This document shows positions 1 to 8,861 of a stretch of DNA of 64,000 bases, piece after piece. Below the pieces are notes generated by a model that was not told the origin of the DNA, searched no databases, and saw only the letters and a list, made by a program, of their open reading frames with translations. Source of the stretch: an uncultured Methylophaga sp. (lineage in GTDB: Bacteria > Pseudomonadota > Gammaproteobacteria > Nitrosococcales > Methylophagaceae); assembly GCF_947259025.1 (NCBI RefSeq), contig NZ_CAMYKO010000004.1, forward strand, positions 310,001 through 374,000, in the 5' to 3' direction. Numbering within the stretch: position 1 is the first letter of the stretch; every line of letters begins with the position of its first letter. Made by a program: the position numbers and the translations under genes.

Positions 1-296
1 TGCTGCTCTTCCTCCTTGATACCGGCCTGTTCTCGCAATTGCTGCAGGGACGCGTTTTTCTCATTGATTTGCTGTTGCAGTGCGCGCAGTTCACGGTTGA
101 GTTCGGAGACTTTGCGGCTCTGGGCTTTCAGCCGCGCGTACATCTCTTCGCGGCTGGCCTTTTTCTGCGACAGATCGTCACTGAGCGTATCGATTTCCTG
201 CTTTACGGATTCCAGCCGCTGTGCTGAATCTTCGTCTGCACGAACGGCAGACATCAGCAACAACAGCAAAACAAAAGCGAGACGCAGCAACATCAT
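1..296 (-). CDS. envC: Murein hydrolase activator EnvC, N-terminal part (cut by window edge)
   Basis: The minus strand is open from position 296 to the window edge, giving 98 codons with no stop. The product begins with a short signal peptide (MMLLRLAFVLLLLLMSAVRA) followed by a charged heptad-like coiled coil rich in Gln, Glu, Lys and Arg, as in EnvC. In the family this periplasmic coiled coil docks on FtsEX, and a C-terminal LytM domain, which would lie outside the window, activates the amidases AmiA and AmiB at the septum. The ATG lies 3 bases after the gpmI stop, and gpmI-envC is a known gammaproteobacterial gene order. ATG codons at 296 and 293 are both possible, and an in-frame TTG sits at 299. 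The identity rests on signal peptide, coiled coil and synteny; the LytM domain cannot be seen. Confidence 0.8.
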   Translation of the reverse strand, partial: MMLLRLAFVLLLLLMSAVRADEDSAQRLESVKQEIDTLSDDLSQKKASREEMYARLKAQSRKVSELNRELRALQQQINEKNASLQQLREQAGIKEEEQ

Positions 297-299
297 CAA

Positions 300-1835
300 T
301 CAGTTTTTGGCTTCAATCAGCAGGTGTTTGCTCATTTCAGCCGGGATAGGCAGCTCCAGCAGGCTCAGCATAGTCGGGGCGATATCCGACAGGGTGCCAT
401 GCTCATGGCAGACAGCGTCACGACCGGCGAATAACAGCGGCACCACGTTATTAGTATGGGCAGTATGCGCCTGACCGGTTTGGTGATTGACCATGCGCTC
501 GGCATTACCATGATCGGCGGTGACGATCATTTCGCCGCCCACCTGCTCTAAAGCATTCCAGACCTGGCCCAAGCAACTATCCAGGGTTTCCACGGCTTTA
601 ACAGCTGCATCAAAGTTGCCGGTGTGACCGACCATATCAGCGTTGGCGAAGTTACAGATAATGACATCGTATTTGTCAGAACGGATTGCTTCAGCCAGTT
701 TATCAGCCACTTCCGGCGCACTCATCTCGGGCTGCTGATCGTAGGTCTCGACTTTGGGTGATGGGATCAGAATGCGATCCTCGCCTTCAAACGGGGTATC
801 CAGGCCGCCATTAAAGAAAAAGGTCACATGCGCATATTTTTCGGTCTCAGCGATGCGCAATTGTTTCAGGCCCAACGAAGACAGGTAGTCGCCCAGAATG
901 TTATTCATCTTTTCGTTGGGAAAAGCAATGGGCGCGGTGTAATCCTTTTTGTACTCAGTGAGCGTCACGTAATCAGCGAGTGCAATCTCACGTGGTTTTT
1001 CAAAGCCATCAAAATCTGGCTGGATAAAGCATTCAGTCAGCTCACGGGCACGATCTGAGCGGAAGTTCATAAACACGATGCTGTCGCCATCTTCGATGCG
1101 CACCGGTTCACCGATGCTGGTGGCTTTGACGAATTCATCGGTTTCCTCACGGGCGTAGGCATTATTCAGCGCCTCGCTGGCCGAGTCAGCATGAAACGCA
1201 CCTTCGCCCTCTGCGACCAGGCGGTAGGCCGCTTCTACGCGGTTCCAGCGCTTGTCGCGATCCATGGCATAAAAACGACCGATGATGCTGGCGAAGCGGC
1301 CTTTGCCCAGTGAAGTAAAGACGGCTTCCAGCTTATCAATCCCGGCCTGGGCACTTTGTGGTGGGGTATCGCGGCCATCGAGGAAGGCATGCACAAAGAT
1401 CTTGTTTGCACCCCGCTCTGCAGCCAGCTTGACCATGGCATGGATATGTTCTTCATGACTGTGGACGCCGCCATCTGAGAGCAGGCCGAAGATATGCACG
1501 GCTTTATCGTTTTCAACCGCTTTATCTACCGCCGAAGTCAGCGTTTTATTATCAAAGAAACTGCCCTCTTCAATAGATTTACTGATGCGGGTAAATTCCT
1601 GGTAAACCACCCGGCCGGCACCGAGGTTGAGGTGGCCGACTTCGGAGTTGCCCATTTGATCGCCGGGCAGGCCTACCCCCTGGCCGGAAGCGTGAATCAG
1701 TGTATGCGGGTATTGTTGCCAGAGTTTGTCCCAGACAGGGGTGTGGGCGGCGTGAATAGCATTATTATCAGGATCGTCACTGTATCCCCAGCCGTCCATG
1801 ATAATCAGCGCCAGTGGTCGGTGTTTGAGCGTCAT
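300..1835 (-). CDS. gpmI: 2,3-bisphosphoglycerate-independent phosphoglycerate mutase
   Basis: Cytosolic glycolytic and gluconeogenic enzyme that interconverts 3- and 2-phosphoglycerate through a phosphoserine intermediate with two Mn2+ ions. At 511 residues it has the usual family length. The metal-binding DGWG motif is at residues 14-17, and the nucleophile serine is S64 within GNSEVGH. The phosphatase-domain motifs [10 protein letters not shown] and TADHGNAE are present near the C-terminus. It lies just upstream of envC on the same strand with a 3-base gap, so the two are probably co-transcribed. A TATAAT hexamer about 84 bases upstream of the ATG is a candidate promoter. No anomalies are visible. 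Confidence 0.97.
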   Translation of the reverse strand: MTLKHRPLALIIMDGWGYSDDPDNNAIHAAHTPVWDKLWQQYPHTLIHASGQGVGLPGDQMGNSEVGHLNLGAGRVVYQEFTRISKSIEEGSFFDNKTLTSAVDKAVENDKAVHIFGLLSDGGVHSHEEHIHAMVKLAAERGANKIFVHAFLDGRDTPPQSAQAGIDKLEAVFTSLGKGRFASIIGRFYAMDRDKRWNRVEAAYRLVAEGEGAFHADSASEALNNAYAREETDEFVKATSIGEPVRIEDGDSIVFMNFRSDRARELTECFIQPDFDGFEKPREIALADYVTLTEYKKDYTAPIAFPNEKMNNILGDYLSSLGLKQLRIAETEKYAHVTFFFNGGLDTPFEGEDRILIPSPKVETYDQQPEMSAPEVADKLAEAIRSDKYDVIICNFANADMVGHTGNFDAAVKAVETLDSCLGQVWNALEQVGGEMIVTADHGNAERMVNHQTGQAHTAHTNNVVPLLFAGRDAVCHEHGTLSDIAPTMLSLLELPIPAEMSKHLLIEAKN

Positions 1836-2272
1836 TAAAAAGTCCTTAAAGCTAGTCGTGGTCGGGCTCTCTTGTCGCTGACCGGTGTCATTTATATTAA
1901 TCAGCTTATTAGCCGTGTATTATATGGGCTTTTGTGATGAAATACAGTCGCCGCTACTGGCTGAGCCTCTGGCCAATCCGGCCGTAAAGCCTCAGCCTGA
2001 CGCTCCGGCAAGGACTTTGAAAGCGGCGTGATCGCGTTGTCAGCCGGGTTTTTGCTGAGGCTGGTTTGCGACTATCGAAGTTTGTTGGCGCTGAATAAAG
2101 TGCTGCAGACGGGGCCGGTTTATCCCGGCTCGCTCAGCACGGCTGAAACGATTGGCCGCAATGCTTACCGTATTGATCACCGGGTTAAACTTAGACCCAT
2201 CCGCATTATCAACATAATGCAAAAAAGGGTGCTGCCTGCCAGCATCAGATTCTATGTATTGAGTGGAGTGAA
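1836..2272. other. Divergent intergenic region between gpmI and the rhodanese gene
   Basis: This 437-base gap separates two divergent operons. It holds the gpmI -10 candidate and an imperfect inverted repeat around 1961-1995 (CTGAGCCT...AGCCTCAG). Near 2262-2272 is the weak Shine-Dalgarno GAGTGGAG of the rhodanese gene. A 96-codon plus-strand reading frame at 2028-2318 looks non-coding, because it overlaps the rhodanese gene and its product has no recognisable character. No RNA gene was recognised. Confidence 0.4.
1919..1924 (-). promoter_or_regulatory. Candidate -10 box for gpmI-envC
   Basis: A perfect TATAAT reads on the minus strand, about 84 bases before the gpmI start. No convincing -35 hexamer lies at 16-18 bases, so this is a suggestion from the -10 match alone. 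Confidence 0.35.
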
Positions 2273-2692
2273 ATGGAAAACCTGGGTGAATTTATTGTTA
2301 ATCACTGGATCCTGGTAACCGCTTTTGTGGTCCTGGCCTGGCTGGTTTTTTCTGATTCGATTAACCGTCAATTAAGCGGTTTACGGCCTTTGGGCGCGAC
2401 CCAGGCTGTGACGCTGGTCAATCAGAACAAAGGTCAATTTGTTGATGTGCGCAGCAAGGATGAGTTTGATAAAGAGCATATCGCCGACTCCATAAACTTG
2501 CCGCTGGCAAGCCTGGGTGAGGACGCCGCTCAACTCAAGGACAAAAATCAGCCGCTGGTGATTGTCTGTGCCAGTGGTCAGCGGGCACGCAGTGCTGCCA
2601 AGCAATTGCGCCGTCAGGGTTTTGAGCAGGTTTATGTGTTAACCGGTGGCTTGCACGCCTGGAAAGAGGCGAAGCTGCCTTTATTTAGTTAA
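2273..2692 (+). CDS. Membrane-anchored rhodanese-like protein (YibN type)
   Basis: A 139-residue protein with an N-terminal transmembrane helix (about residues 9-27) followed by one rhodanese domain. The active-site loop is visible as VCASGQRARSA, with Cys as the sulfur- or thiol-carrying residue. Earlier family signatures are VDVRSKDEFDKEHIADSINLP, and TGGLHAWK lies near the end. Rhodaneses transfer sulfane sulfur or act as thiol carriers; the substrate here is unknown. It opens the order yibN-grxC-secB-gpsA, the same as in E. coli, which suggests a redox or sulfur role linked to glutaredoxin. The gap to grxC is 24 bases. Confidence 0.88.
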   Translation: MENLGEFIVNHWILVTAFVVLAWLVFSDSINRQLSGLRPLGATQAVTLVNQNKGQFVDVRSKDEFDKEHIADSINLPLASLGEDAAQLKDKNQPLVIVCASGQRARSAAKQLRRQGFEQVYVLTGGLHAWKEAKLPLFS

Positions 2693-2716
2693 TTTCGAGC
2701 ACGACAGGGTTTTATC

Positions 2717-2974
2717 GTGGCAAATGTAATCGTTTATTCTACTGCGCAATGTCCTTTCTGCGTTATGGCCAAGCAGTTGCTTGACCGTAAAGGGGTGGAC
2801 TATGAAGAGATTCGCGTCGATCTGGATCCGGCCCGACGTGAGGAAATGATGCAGAAAAGCCGGCAACGTACCGTGCCGCAGATTTTTATTAATAACAAAG
2901 CCATAGGCGGCTACACCGACCTGGTAGCGATTGATCGCGCCAAAAAGTTGGATAGTCTCCTGGCACAATCGTAG
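2717..2974 (+). CDS. grxC: Glutaredoxin 3
   Basis: An 85-residue glutathione-dependent dithiol oxidoreductase with the CPFC active site at residues 12-15. TVPQIFINNKAIGGYTDL supplies the cis-Pro and glutathione-binding loop. The length is standard for GrxC. The start is GTG: the family N-terminus (MANVIVYST) begins exactly there and no ATG fits upstream. It sits between the rhodanese gene and secB, 13 bases before the latter, so probably in one transcript. Confidence 0.95.
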   Translation: MANVIVYSTAQCPFCVMAKQLLDRKGVDYEEIRVDLDPARREEMMQKSRQRTVPQIFINNKAIGGYTDLVAIDRAKKLDSLLAQS

Positions 2975-2987
2975 AGAAGGAAGAAAG

Positions 2988-3482
2988 ATGGCTGAAGAAA
3001 ATACAGCAGCAAGCAGCGAAGAACAGCAAAAGCCGCGCTTCGTTATTCAGAAAATTTATACCAAAGATGTGTCGTTCGAGTCGCCTAATTCGCCGGAAGT
3101 TTTCCGTGACGAATGGCGTCCCAAGCTGGATCTGCAACTGGGCAATGACTACAAGCGTATTGATGACGACAACCATGAGGTGGTATTGACTGTCATGGTT
3201 ACGGCCAAAGTCGATGATAAAACCGCGTTTCTGGTTGAAGTTAAACAAGCTGGCATCTTTACCCTGACCGGCTACAGCAACGAAGAAATGGGCCCGCTGC
3301 TGGGTAGCTACTGCCCCAACACCTTGTTCCCGTTTGTACGTGAAGTTGTGGCTGATCTGGTGACTAAGGGCGGTTTCCCGCAACTGGTTCTGTCACCGGT
3401 CAACTTTGATGCCATGTACCTGCACCAGAAAGAGCAGGCCCAGAAACAGGCGCAACAAGCACAGTCAGAAGCAACCCACTGA
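2988..3482 (+). CDS. secB: Preprotein export chaperone SecB
   Basis: A 164-residue cytosolic tetrameric chaperone that keeps secretory precursors unfolded and hands them to SecA. Signature stretches are KIYTKDVSFESPN near the N-terminus and PNTLFPFVREVVADLVTKGGFP in the C-terminal half, followed by a Gln/Ala-rich tail. I place the start at ATG 2988, behind a clear Shine-Dalgarno (GAAGGAAG), rather than at an upstream in-frame codon inside grxC. It is 15 bases upstream of gpsA, the usual neighbour. Confidence 0.97.
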   Translation: MAEENTAASSEEQQKPRFVIQKIYTKDVSFESPNSPEVFRDEWRPKLDLQLGNDYKRIDDDNHEVVLTVMVTAKVDDKTAFLVEVKQAGIFTLTGYSNEEMGPLLGSYCPNTLFPFVREVVADLVTKGGFPQLVLSPVNFDAMYLHQKEQAQKQAQQAQSEATH

Positions 3483-3497
3483 TAGTCAGGACGGCAA

Positions 3498-4517
3498 GTG
3501 GCTGAAAAGCTTTTACCGACATTAGTCATCGGTGCCGGTGCCTGGGGTACGGCACTGGCGCTGGCGATTGCCAGAAAAGGCCACGATGTGTGGCTGTGGG
3601 GGCGTGATGCCGAGCAAATGCGCGCGATGGAAACAATGCGAAGCAATGCGCGTTATCTGCCTAAAATTCGCTTTCCTGAAGCGCTGAAACTGACCCCGGA
3701 CTTGGAACATGCCGTGCGACATTGCCGGCACGTATTGATTTCTGTGCCCAGCAAGTCTTTTGTTGAGACGCTGCGGAAGATCAAACCCTGGCTGGGACCG
3801 GATGTGCCGGTCAGTTGGTCGACCAAGGGGCTGACTCCGGATGAAGGTCGTTTTTTGCATGAAGCGGCACGGCAAGAGCTGGGCGAAAGTCATCCGCTGG
3901 CGGTGATTTCGGGGCCTTCTTTTGCTGCCGAAGTGGCTTCTAACCTGCCAACCGCGGTGACTGTGGCTTCACCGGATCAGGATTTTGCCGAAGCGCTGGT
4001 GAGTCTGTTGCATTCACAAACGCTGCGGATCTACACCACGCATGACATGCTGGGCGTACAGATCGGTGGCACGGTGAAAAATGTACTGGCCATTGCAGCC
4101 GGCATTTCTGATGGGCTGGGTTATGGCGCCAATGCCCGCGCTGCGCTTATTACCCGCGGAATGGCCGAGATTCGGCGGTTGGCGGCTGCGCTGGGGGCTG
4201 ATTCTGAAACCTTATTCGGCTTGGCCGGTATCGGTGACGTGATTCTCACCTGTACCGATGATCAAAGCCGAAACCGGCAACTGGGGCTGGCCATTGGTGG
4301 CGGCCTAAATGTGGATGAAGCGGTGAAACAGCTTGGCAAAACGGTGGAAGGCATGCATGCTGCCCGTGAAGTCCTGCTTCGGGCTCAACAGGCACAAGTG
4401 GAAATGCCCATCGTCGAACAGGTATGCAAAATCCTGTTTCAGGGTTACGATCCGCGCGAATCAGTTCAAGCATTGTTGTGCAGGGAACAGAAAGCAGAAA
4501 TCAAACACCCTGCCTGA
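3498..4517 (+). CDS. gpsA: NAD(P)-dependent glycerol-3-phosphate dehydrogenase
   Basis: A 339-residue cytosolic enzyme that reduces dihydroxyacetone phosphate to sn-glycerol 3-phosphate for phospholipid synthesis. The dinucleotide-binding GAGAWGTALA lies near residues 13-22. The catalytic lysine is in GGTVKNVLAIAAGI, and the substrate-binding NARAALITRGMAE follows. The start is a GTG at 3498 that gives the family N-terminus. It completes the grxC-secB-gpsA set. plsY, at 8268, encodes the enzyme that uses its product. Confidence 0.96.
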   Translation: MAEKLLPTLVIGAGAWGTALALAIARKGHDVWLWGRDAEQMRAMETMRSNARYLPKIRFPEALKLTPDLEHAVRHCRHVLISVPSKSFVETLRKIKPWLGPDVPVSWSTKGLTPDEGRFLHEAARQELGESHPLAVISGPSFAAEVASNLPTAVTVASPDQDFAEALVSLLHSQTLRIYTTHDMLGVQIGGTVKNVLAIAAGISDGLGYGANARAALITRGMAEIRRLAAALGADSETLFGLAGIGDVILTCTDDQSRNRQLGLAIGGGLNVDEAVKQLGKTVEGMHAAREVLLRAQQAQVEMPIVEQVCKILFQGYDPRESVQALLCREQKAEIKHPA

Positions 4518-4545
4518 CTGGGTTTATTAACAGAGGAATTATTTT

Positions 4546-5415
4546 ATGCAAGGCATTAAGAAGTACAGCGCGACGATCGCCGCGGTTGTCATGCTCAGCC
4601 TGGGGCTTAGCGGCTGTGGTAATCCGCTGAAAAGTGATGAGCCCGAAATTCAAGTTGAAGGTAAGACAGTCTTTGAAGCTGGCTTGCAGTACGTTCAGAT
4701 TGAAGAGCGAAAACAAAGCGGTGTTGCTAACGACCACCCGTTCCCGATTTCATCTGAAAATATGCGCACGGTGCTTGAGTCACTGTACATTTCAGATACG
4801 GTGCTTTTTAAAGAACGCCAATCGCCGCTTTTTTCAGCCTATGAGTTACAAACACTGAGTAATGCGTTGTCATCAGGCCTGGCACGAGCAGAGAGTAACG
4901 AGGACGTGACTTTTGTCACCATCGGTACCCACAAAAGCACGATAGCTAAAGAAAGAGAGACCAACACTGGTCGTGTTTTCTACAGTGGTGGCAGACTCAA
5001 CATCATCTTCGGCAAAGTCAGAGAGCTTTACCGCGAAAAAGATCCCATTACTAACCAGCCGATTGACCGCAGAACCAATCCTTTGCTGCCAGGTAACCGT
5101 GCTGTCGATTCCGAGCCTGATAGACGTGTTGCACTGGACAACGGCCAGGCCTATTACATTGATCCGGAAACCGGAGAGGAACGCTCTGACTGGATTGTAT
5201 TGGATATCCCAACCATATTGGCGACCATGGCCGAGCGCCGCTCATCCACTCAGGATGGCACGCTGAGTCCTGAACTGCGCGAAGATATCGCCCGCAACAA
5301 GCAGGAAACCAGCAACCTGCGTGACGATATGGCCAATATCAAGGAAGTGCTGTTTGAAATGAGCGATAAGCTCGACAAATTGCAAAAAGAACTGGATGAC
5401 ATGCAAGGCGAATAA
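4546..5415 (+). CDS. Putative lipoprotein with C-terminal coiled coil, function unknown
   Basis: A 289-residue product with a type II signal peptide; the lipobox LSGC places the lipidated cysteine at residue 24. The mature part is polar, with no motif I recognise, and ends in a heptad-rich coiled coil (about residues 245-289, NKQETSNLRDDMANIKEVL...). A DNGQAYYIDPETGEE segment lies before it. It follows gpsA by 28 bases with a Shine-Dalgarno (GAGGAA) and is closed by a strong terminator, so it may be the last gene of the yibN-gpsA operon. Envelope location is an inference from the lipobox; no function is assigned. Confidence 0.75.
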   Translation: MQGIKKYSATIAAVVMLSLGLSGCGNPLKSDEPEIQVEGKTVFEAGLQYVQIEERKQSGVANDHPFPISSENMRTVLESLYISDTVLFKERQSPLFSAYELQTLSNALSSGLARAESNEDVTFVTIGTHKSTIAKERETNTGRVFYSGGRLNIIFGKVRELYREKDPITNQPIDRRTNPLLPGNRAVDSEPDRRVALDNGQAYYIDPETGEERSDWIVLDIPTILATMAERRSSTQDGTLSPELREDIARNKQETSNLRDDMANIKEVLFEMSDKLDKLQKELDDMQGE

Positions 5416-5435
5416 GCCTGGCGGCACATTCACTG

Positions 5436-5464
5436 AAAAGGCGCCTGCGGGCGCCTTTTTTGTT
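5436..5464 (+). terminator. Intrinsic terminator after the lipoprotein gene
   Basis: The GC-rich hairpin GGCGCC-tgcg-GGCGCC is followed by a run of T, 20 bases after the stop. It also lies directly beyond the stop of the convergent minus-strand gene. Confidence 0.9.
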
Positions 5465-6634
5465 TCATAACTGGTAGCGGCGATCAGCGGCCTGCAACCG
5501 CGGGAATACGCCCATATCGCGGCTCAGGGTGAGAATTTTAAACTGATGGCCCATGGCGCCCGGCAACAGCAGTTGTTTTAAGTTGCTGCTGTGTTTGAGC
5601 CAGTCGAGGGTCTTCGATTGCTGTTCCAGTTCGGCGCTCAACTGGGTGATATCTCCGGCTAAAAGAAAATCAGCTTGCTCGTGAAACCCGTCGACATCCA
5701 GGCCGGCAGCATGGGCACTGTGAGCCAGTGAACTGAAATCGACATGGGCGGTGATATCCTGCAGTCCGGGAAGTAACAGCGGATTATCATGTGCCTGCTG
5801 GCGATAGTAGCAGCGCAGCGTGCCCAGTGAGCGATCAGGGCGGTAATACTCCTCAAAGGCGTAGCCGTAATCAACAATGAACACTGCGCCCTGCTGCAGC
5901 TTATCAGCCACCGTTGTCAGCCAGTCTTCGGCGGCCAGGTTGACCTCTGTCTGGTAAGGCTGTTCGCCTATACAGGCACGGATCTGGCGAGCTTTATTCT
6001 GCAGACGTGAATTTTGTAGTGGCCGTTTTTGCCAGACAAACTGATCGTTATCGACACTGACGCCCTGCTCGCTGACATCGTTTTCAGTAAAAGTCAGTAA
6101 ATGTAGCGGCATGGCATCAGCGACTTCATTGGCCAGTATCACGCCAGTAAAACGCTCTGGTATTGCAGATAGCCACGCGACCCGTGATGATAGCGAGGGG
6201 AGAGATTCTGCAATCAACTGCTGCTGACGCTGCTGCAGGTCGGCACTGGTTTCCAGTATCAAATAACGCCGGGGCAGACAATCAATTCGAGAGAGTTGCT
6301 CCAGCACCGTGACGGCCAAACGGCCGCTACCGGCGCCGAACTCCAGCACGTCAAAATCCTCGAGCTGTTTCCCGGCATCGGCAATGTGTGTCGCCAGTGC
6401 CTGGCCAAACAGGCTGCTGGTCTCGGGCGCTGTGGTAAAGTCGCCGCCCTGCCCCAGCTTGTGACTGCCGGCGCTGTAATAGCCCAGCCCGGGCTGGTAG
6501 AGACAGCGCTGCATAAAGTCGGCAAAGCTGAGCCAGCCACCCTGCTCGCTGATCAGCTCAGTAATTAGCTGTTTCAGTTTGTCACTATGCTGTTGCGCTG
6601 CCGGGTCAGCCGCAGCTAATGTTGATTTATCCAT
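5465..6634 (-). CDS. SAM-dependent methyltransferase of the MidA/DUF185 family
   Basis: A 389-residue class I methyltransferase-like protein. The SAM-binding glycine motif is VLEFGAGSGRLA, preceded by the family N-terminal block LGYYSAGSHKLGQGGDFTTAPETSSLFGQ. Later motifs are ILANEVADAMP and FIVDYGYAFEEYY. Eukaryotic relatives (NDUFAF7) methylate an arginine of complex I; the bacterial substrate is not established. I chose ATG 6634 because codons further upstream run over the divergent folM start. Only 18 bases separate the two starts, and no clear Shine-Dalgarno precedes this ATG. Confidence 0.85.
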   Translation of the reverse strand: MDKSTLAAADPAAQQHSDKLKQLITELISEQGGWLSFADFMQRCLYQPGLGYYSAGSHKLGQGGDFTTAPETSSLFGQALATHIADAGKQLEDFDVLEFGAGSGRLAVTVLEQLSRIDCLPRRYLILETSADLQQRQQQLIAESLPSLSSRVAWLSAIPERFTGVILANEVADAMPLHLLTFTENDVSEQGVSVDNDQFVWQKRPLQNSRLQNKARQIRACIGEQPYQTEVNLAAEDWLTTVADKLQQGAVFIVDYGYAFEEYYRPDRSLGTLRCYYRQQAHDNPLLLPGLQDITAHVDFSSLAHSAHAAGLDVDGFHEQADFLLAGDITQLSAELEQQSKTLDWLKHSSNLKQLLLPGAMGHQFKILTLSRDMGVFPRLQAADRRYQL

Positions 6635-6652
6635 TATCAGAAGGAAATTGTC

Positions 6653-7372
6653 TTGCAAAAAAAGGTTCTTGTTACCGGCACCAGCCGCCGGGTCGGTTTG
6701 CATCTCGCCAAGCGTCTTCATGAGGATGGCTATGCTGTTCTGGCACATTACCGCAGCCAGACCGAGGGTGTCCAAGAATTACAGAAACTGGGTATTGAGA
6801 CGATAGCAGCGGATTTTGACAGCGGTGAGCATATTCTCGACTTTGTCGCTAGGCTGCGTCGTGATTATCAGGGGTTTCGGGCCATTATTCATAATGCTTC
6901 CAGCTTTACCCCCACCGATGAGGACCTGGCGCAGGCTGCGCAGCAATACGAACAGTTTTTTTATGTGCATATGATGGCCCCCTTTCTGATTAATCAGGGC
7001 CTGCAGGATCGTTTGCAGGGTGATGATGAACAGCCCGCCGATATCATTCATATCACCGATATTAATGCCGAAAATCCAACCCCGCGCTTTGATATTTATG
7101 GCACGACCAAGGCCGGGCTGCACAATATGACGCTGGCGCTGGCGAAGAAATTCGGTCCTTCTATCAAGGTCAATGCGGTGGCGCCCGGTCCGGTCTTGTT
7201 TACTGAGTCACACACGGATGCTGTGCGGCAGGCGATGATGGCAGAAACGCCGCTGGCAAAGGAAGGCGGAGCCGAACCGGTCTATCTGGCGGTGAAAAGC
7301 CTGATGGATAATCCGTTTTTGACTGGTGTTTCAATCCCGGTAGATGGAGGTCGCCGCCTCTCCAAAGGCTGA
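6653..7372 (+). CDS. folM: Short-chain dehydrogenase, probable dihydromonapterin/dihydrofolate reductase FolM
   Basis: A 239-residue SDR enzyme. The cofactor motif is TGTSRRVG, the TGxxxRxG form typical of pteridine reductases and FolM rather than the common TGxxxGxG. HNASS follows, and the catalytic YGTTK supplies Tyr and Lys. FolM reduces dihydromonapterin to tetrahydromonapterin with NADPH and has weak dihydrofolate reductase activity. The start is TTG 6653 behind the Shine-Dalgarno AGAAGGA. Convergent folK and folB next door support a pterin substrate. The last 42 bases overlap the 3' end of folK on the other strand. Confidence 0.75.
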   Translation: MQKKVLVTGTSRRVGLHLAKRLHEDGYAVLAHYRSQTEGVQELQKLGIETIAADFDSGEHILDFVARLRRDYQGFRAIIHNASSFTPTDEDLAQAAQQYEQFFYVHMMAPFLINQGLQDRLQGDDEQPADIIHITDINAENPTPRFDIYGTTKAGLHNMTLALAKKFGPSIKVNAVAPGPVLFTESHTDAVRQAMMAETPLAKEGGAEPVYLAVKSLMDNPFLTGVSIPVDGGRRLSKG

Positions 7373-7837
7373 GCTGCCAATCCGCAAACGGGTACCGGCC
7401 TGTGCAGCGGCCATCTCATTGTTTTCGGTCAGATAAGCCTTAAGTTCATCGATCAGCGGATAGAGAAAATATTCATCGGTGATGCTGCTGGCACCACGTT
7501 GCCAGTCTGCGTCCACGTTGAAATAGGCCAGAATATCGACATCAGCCGGTCGATCCTTGTACTTGCTGTCCGGATCATCGCGGTCCCGTCCCAGCGAGGT
7601 TTCTATCTCGTTGCAGCGTTGCTTGAGTTCGCGCTCATCCATGTCGGTTTCAATAAAGGCGACCGCATTGAGGAAAGCACGATGGCTGTTCATACCCACA
7701 GGCGGAATATTCAGCACCCGGCTCAGGTGCACAGGCTCGAAGCTTTCCAGCAACAAAGCGATAATGCGGGCAAAGTTCTGATCCGGATCGATATTACTGC
7801 CCACACCGAGCAGGTAACCACGGGGAAAAGCTGACAT
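7331..7837 (-). CDS. folK: 2-amino-4-hydroxy-6-hydroxymethyldihydropteridine diphosphokinase
   Basis: Folate-pathway enzyme that transfers pyrophosphate from ATP to hydroxymethyl-dihydropterin. At 168 residues it is near family length. Visible motifs are the N-terminal LLGVGSNIDP, the FLNAV strand, and the signature DRPADVDILAYF, which carries the catalytic and Mg-binding Asp pair. The start codon follows the folB stop directly (TAAATG), so translational coupling is likely. The C-terminus runs 42 bases into the convergent folM gene. Confidence 0.93.
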   Translation of the reverse strand: MSAFPRGYLLGVGSNIDPDQNFARIIALLLESFEPVHLSRVLNIPPVGMNSHRAFLNAVAFIETDMDERELKQRCNEIETSLGRDRDDPDSKYKDRPADVDILAYFNVDADWQRGASSITDEYFLYPLIDELKAYLTENNEMAAAQAGTRLRIGSSAFGEAATSIYRD

Positions 7838-8188
7838 TTAGCGTGAGCGCTCGATAACGATGCGGGCCGTGTTTTGGCCATAGAGCGCGACGGGTTTGCT
7901 CAGGGTGAGTTTAACGCGCGGGATTGAAAACTGTTCCAGCAGCATGGCGCACAGATCTTCGGCAAGCGTCTCAATCAGCAGGTATTCACTGGCTTTAACA
8001 AAAGCCACAACCTGCTGTGCTACAGCGCCATAATCCAGGGTCTTACTGATATCGTCGCTTGCTGCGGCAGGCTTGATATCCCAGTCCATTTCCAGATCAA
8101 AGCTGAGGGTTTGCTGGGTCTGGCGTTCCCAGTCATAAATGCCGATAATTGTGTCTATCTTGAGGTCGTTAAGAAAAATTTTATCCAT
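7838..8188 (-). CDS. folB: Dihydroneopterin aldolase
   Basis: A 116-residue enzyme that cleaves 7,8-dihydroneopterin to hydroxymethyl-dihydropterin, the FolK substrate. The N-terminus MDKIFLNDLKIDTIIGIYDWER is typical, with the conserved GIYDWE. Other family features are the TLDYGAVAQ helix, the LIETLAEDLC stretch with the catalytic Glu region, and KPVALYG. I use ATG 8188; an 18-residue upstream extension is open but does not match the family. It is the first gene of folB-folK. Confidence 0.94.
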   Translation of the reverse strand: MDKIFLNDLKIDTIIGIYDWERQTQQTLSFDLEMDWDIKPAAASDDISKTLDYGAVAQQVVAFVKASEYLLIETLAEDLCAMLLEQFSIPRVKLTLSKPVALYGQNTARIVIERSR

Positions 8189-8267
8189 CTGAAAAAGCTG
8201 CTTATGCTGGTAATCCGGTTCTGGCGACCTATAATGTCGCAACAGTCATAACAGGTCGCATCATATC

Positions 8268-8861
8268 ATGCTGGAAACAATCGCCTTACCCGTCGCTTTG
8301 CTGGTCATTGCCTATCTGTTCGGTTCTCTCAACAGCGCTATTGTGCTCTGCAAGCTGGCCGGTTTGCCGGATCCGCGCAGTCAGGGTTCAGGCAATCCCG
8401 GTGCTACCAATGTATTGCGCTTTGGCGGTAAAAAGCTGGCCGCTACGGTCTTGTTTTTTGATGTGCTGAAAGGTGTGTTACCAGTGTTAATGGCGCATGC
8501 CTTGGGGCTGGAGATGGTCTGGGTGGCCGCCACTGCCCTCGCCGCTTTTGTCGGCCATCTGTTCCCACTGTTTTTCCAATTCCGCGGCGGCAAAGGTGTG
8601 GCCACCGCATTAGGCGGTTTTCTGGCTCTGTCCCCTGCCCTGGCGGCTGCCGGTCTGCTGACCTGGCTGCTGGTGTTTGCTATAAGCCGCATCTCATCTT
8701 TATCAGCACTAATGGCTGCGGCATTAACGCCGTTTTACAGTCTGTGGTTGATAGGCAGCATAGGTGCGCGCTGGCTGATCCTGGCGGTGGCGATGATGCT
8801 GATTGCACGACACCATACCAATATCCGCCGCCTGATCAGCGGTGATGAAGAAAAGTCTTAG
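8268..8861 (+). CDS. plsY: Acyl-phosphate:glycerol-3-phosphate acyltransferase PlsY
   Basis: A 197-residue multi-spanning inner-membrane enzyme that acylates glycerol 3-phosphate from acyl phosphate, the first step of phospholipid synthesis. The three family motifs are visible: [32 protein letters not shown] and, near the end, [13 protein letters not shown]. It is divergent from folB with 79 bases between the starts, and its stop overlaps the tsaD stop by 4 bases on the opposite strand. The tsaD/plsY/folB neighbourhood is common in Gammaproteobacteria. Confidence 0.96.
   Translation: MLETIALPVALLVIAYLFGSLNSAIVLCKLAGLPDPRSQGSGNPGATNVLRFGGKKLAATVLFFDVLKGVLPVLMAHALGLEMVWVAATALAAFVGHLFPLFFQFRGGKGVATALGGFLALSPALAAAGLLTWLLVFAISRISSLSALMAAALTPFYSLWLIGSIGARWLILAVAMMLIARHHTNIRRLISGDEEKS

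Noticed and set aside
16-474. Plus-strand frame of 152 codons across the left edge
   Set aside because: It is antisense to envC and the end of gpmI, both of which have clear family motifs on the minus strand.
2028-2318. 96-codon plus-strand frame before the rhodanese gene
   Set aside because: It overlaps the rhodanese start, has no Shine-Dalgarno, and its product looks like translated intergenic sequence.
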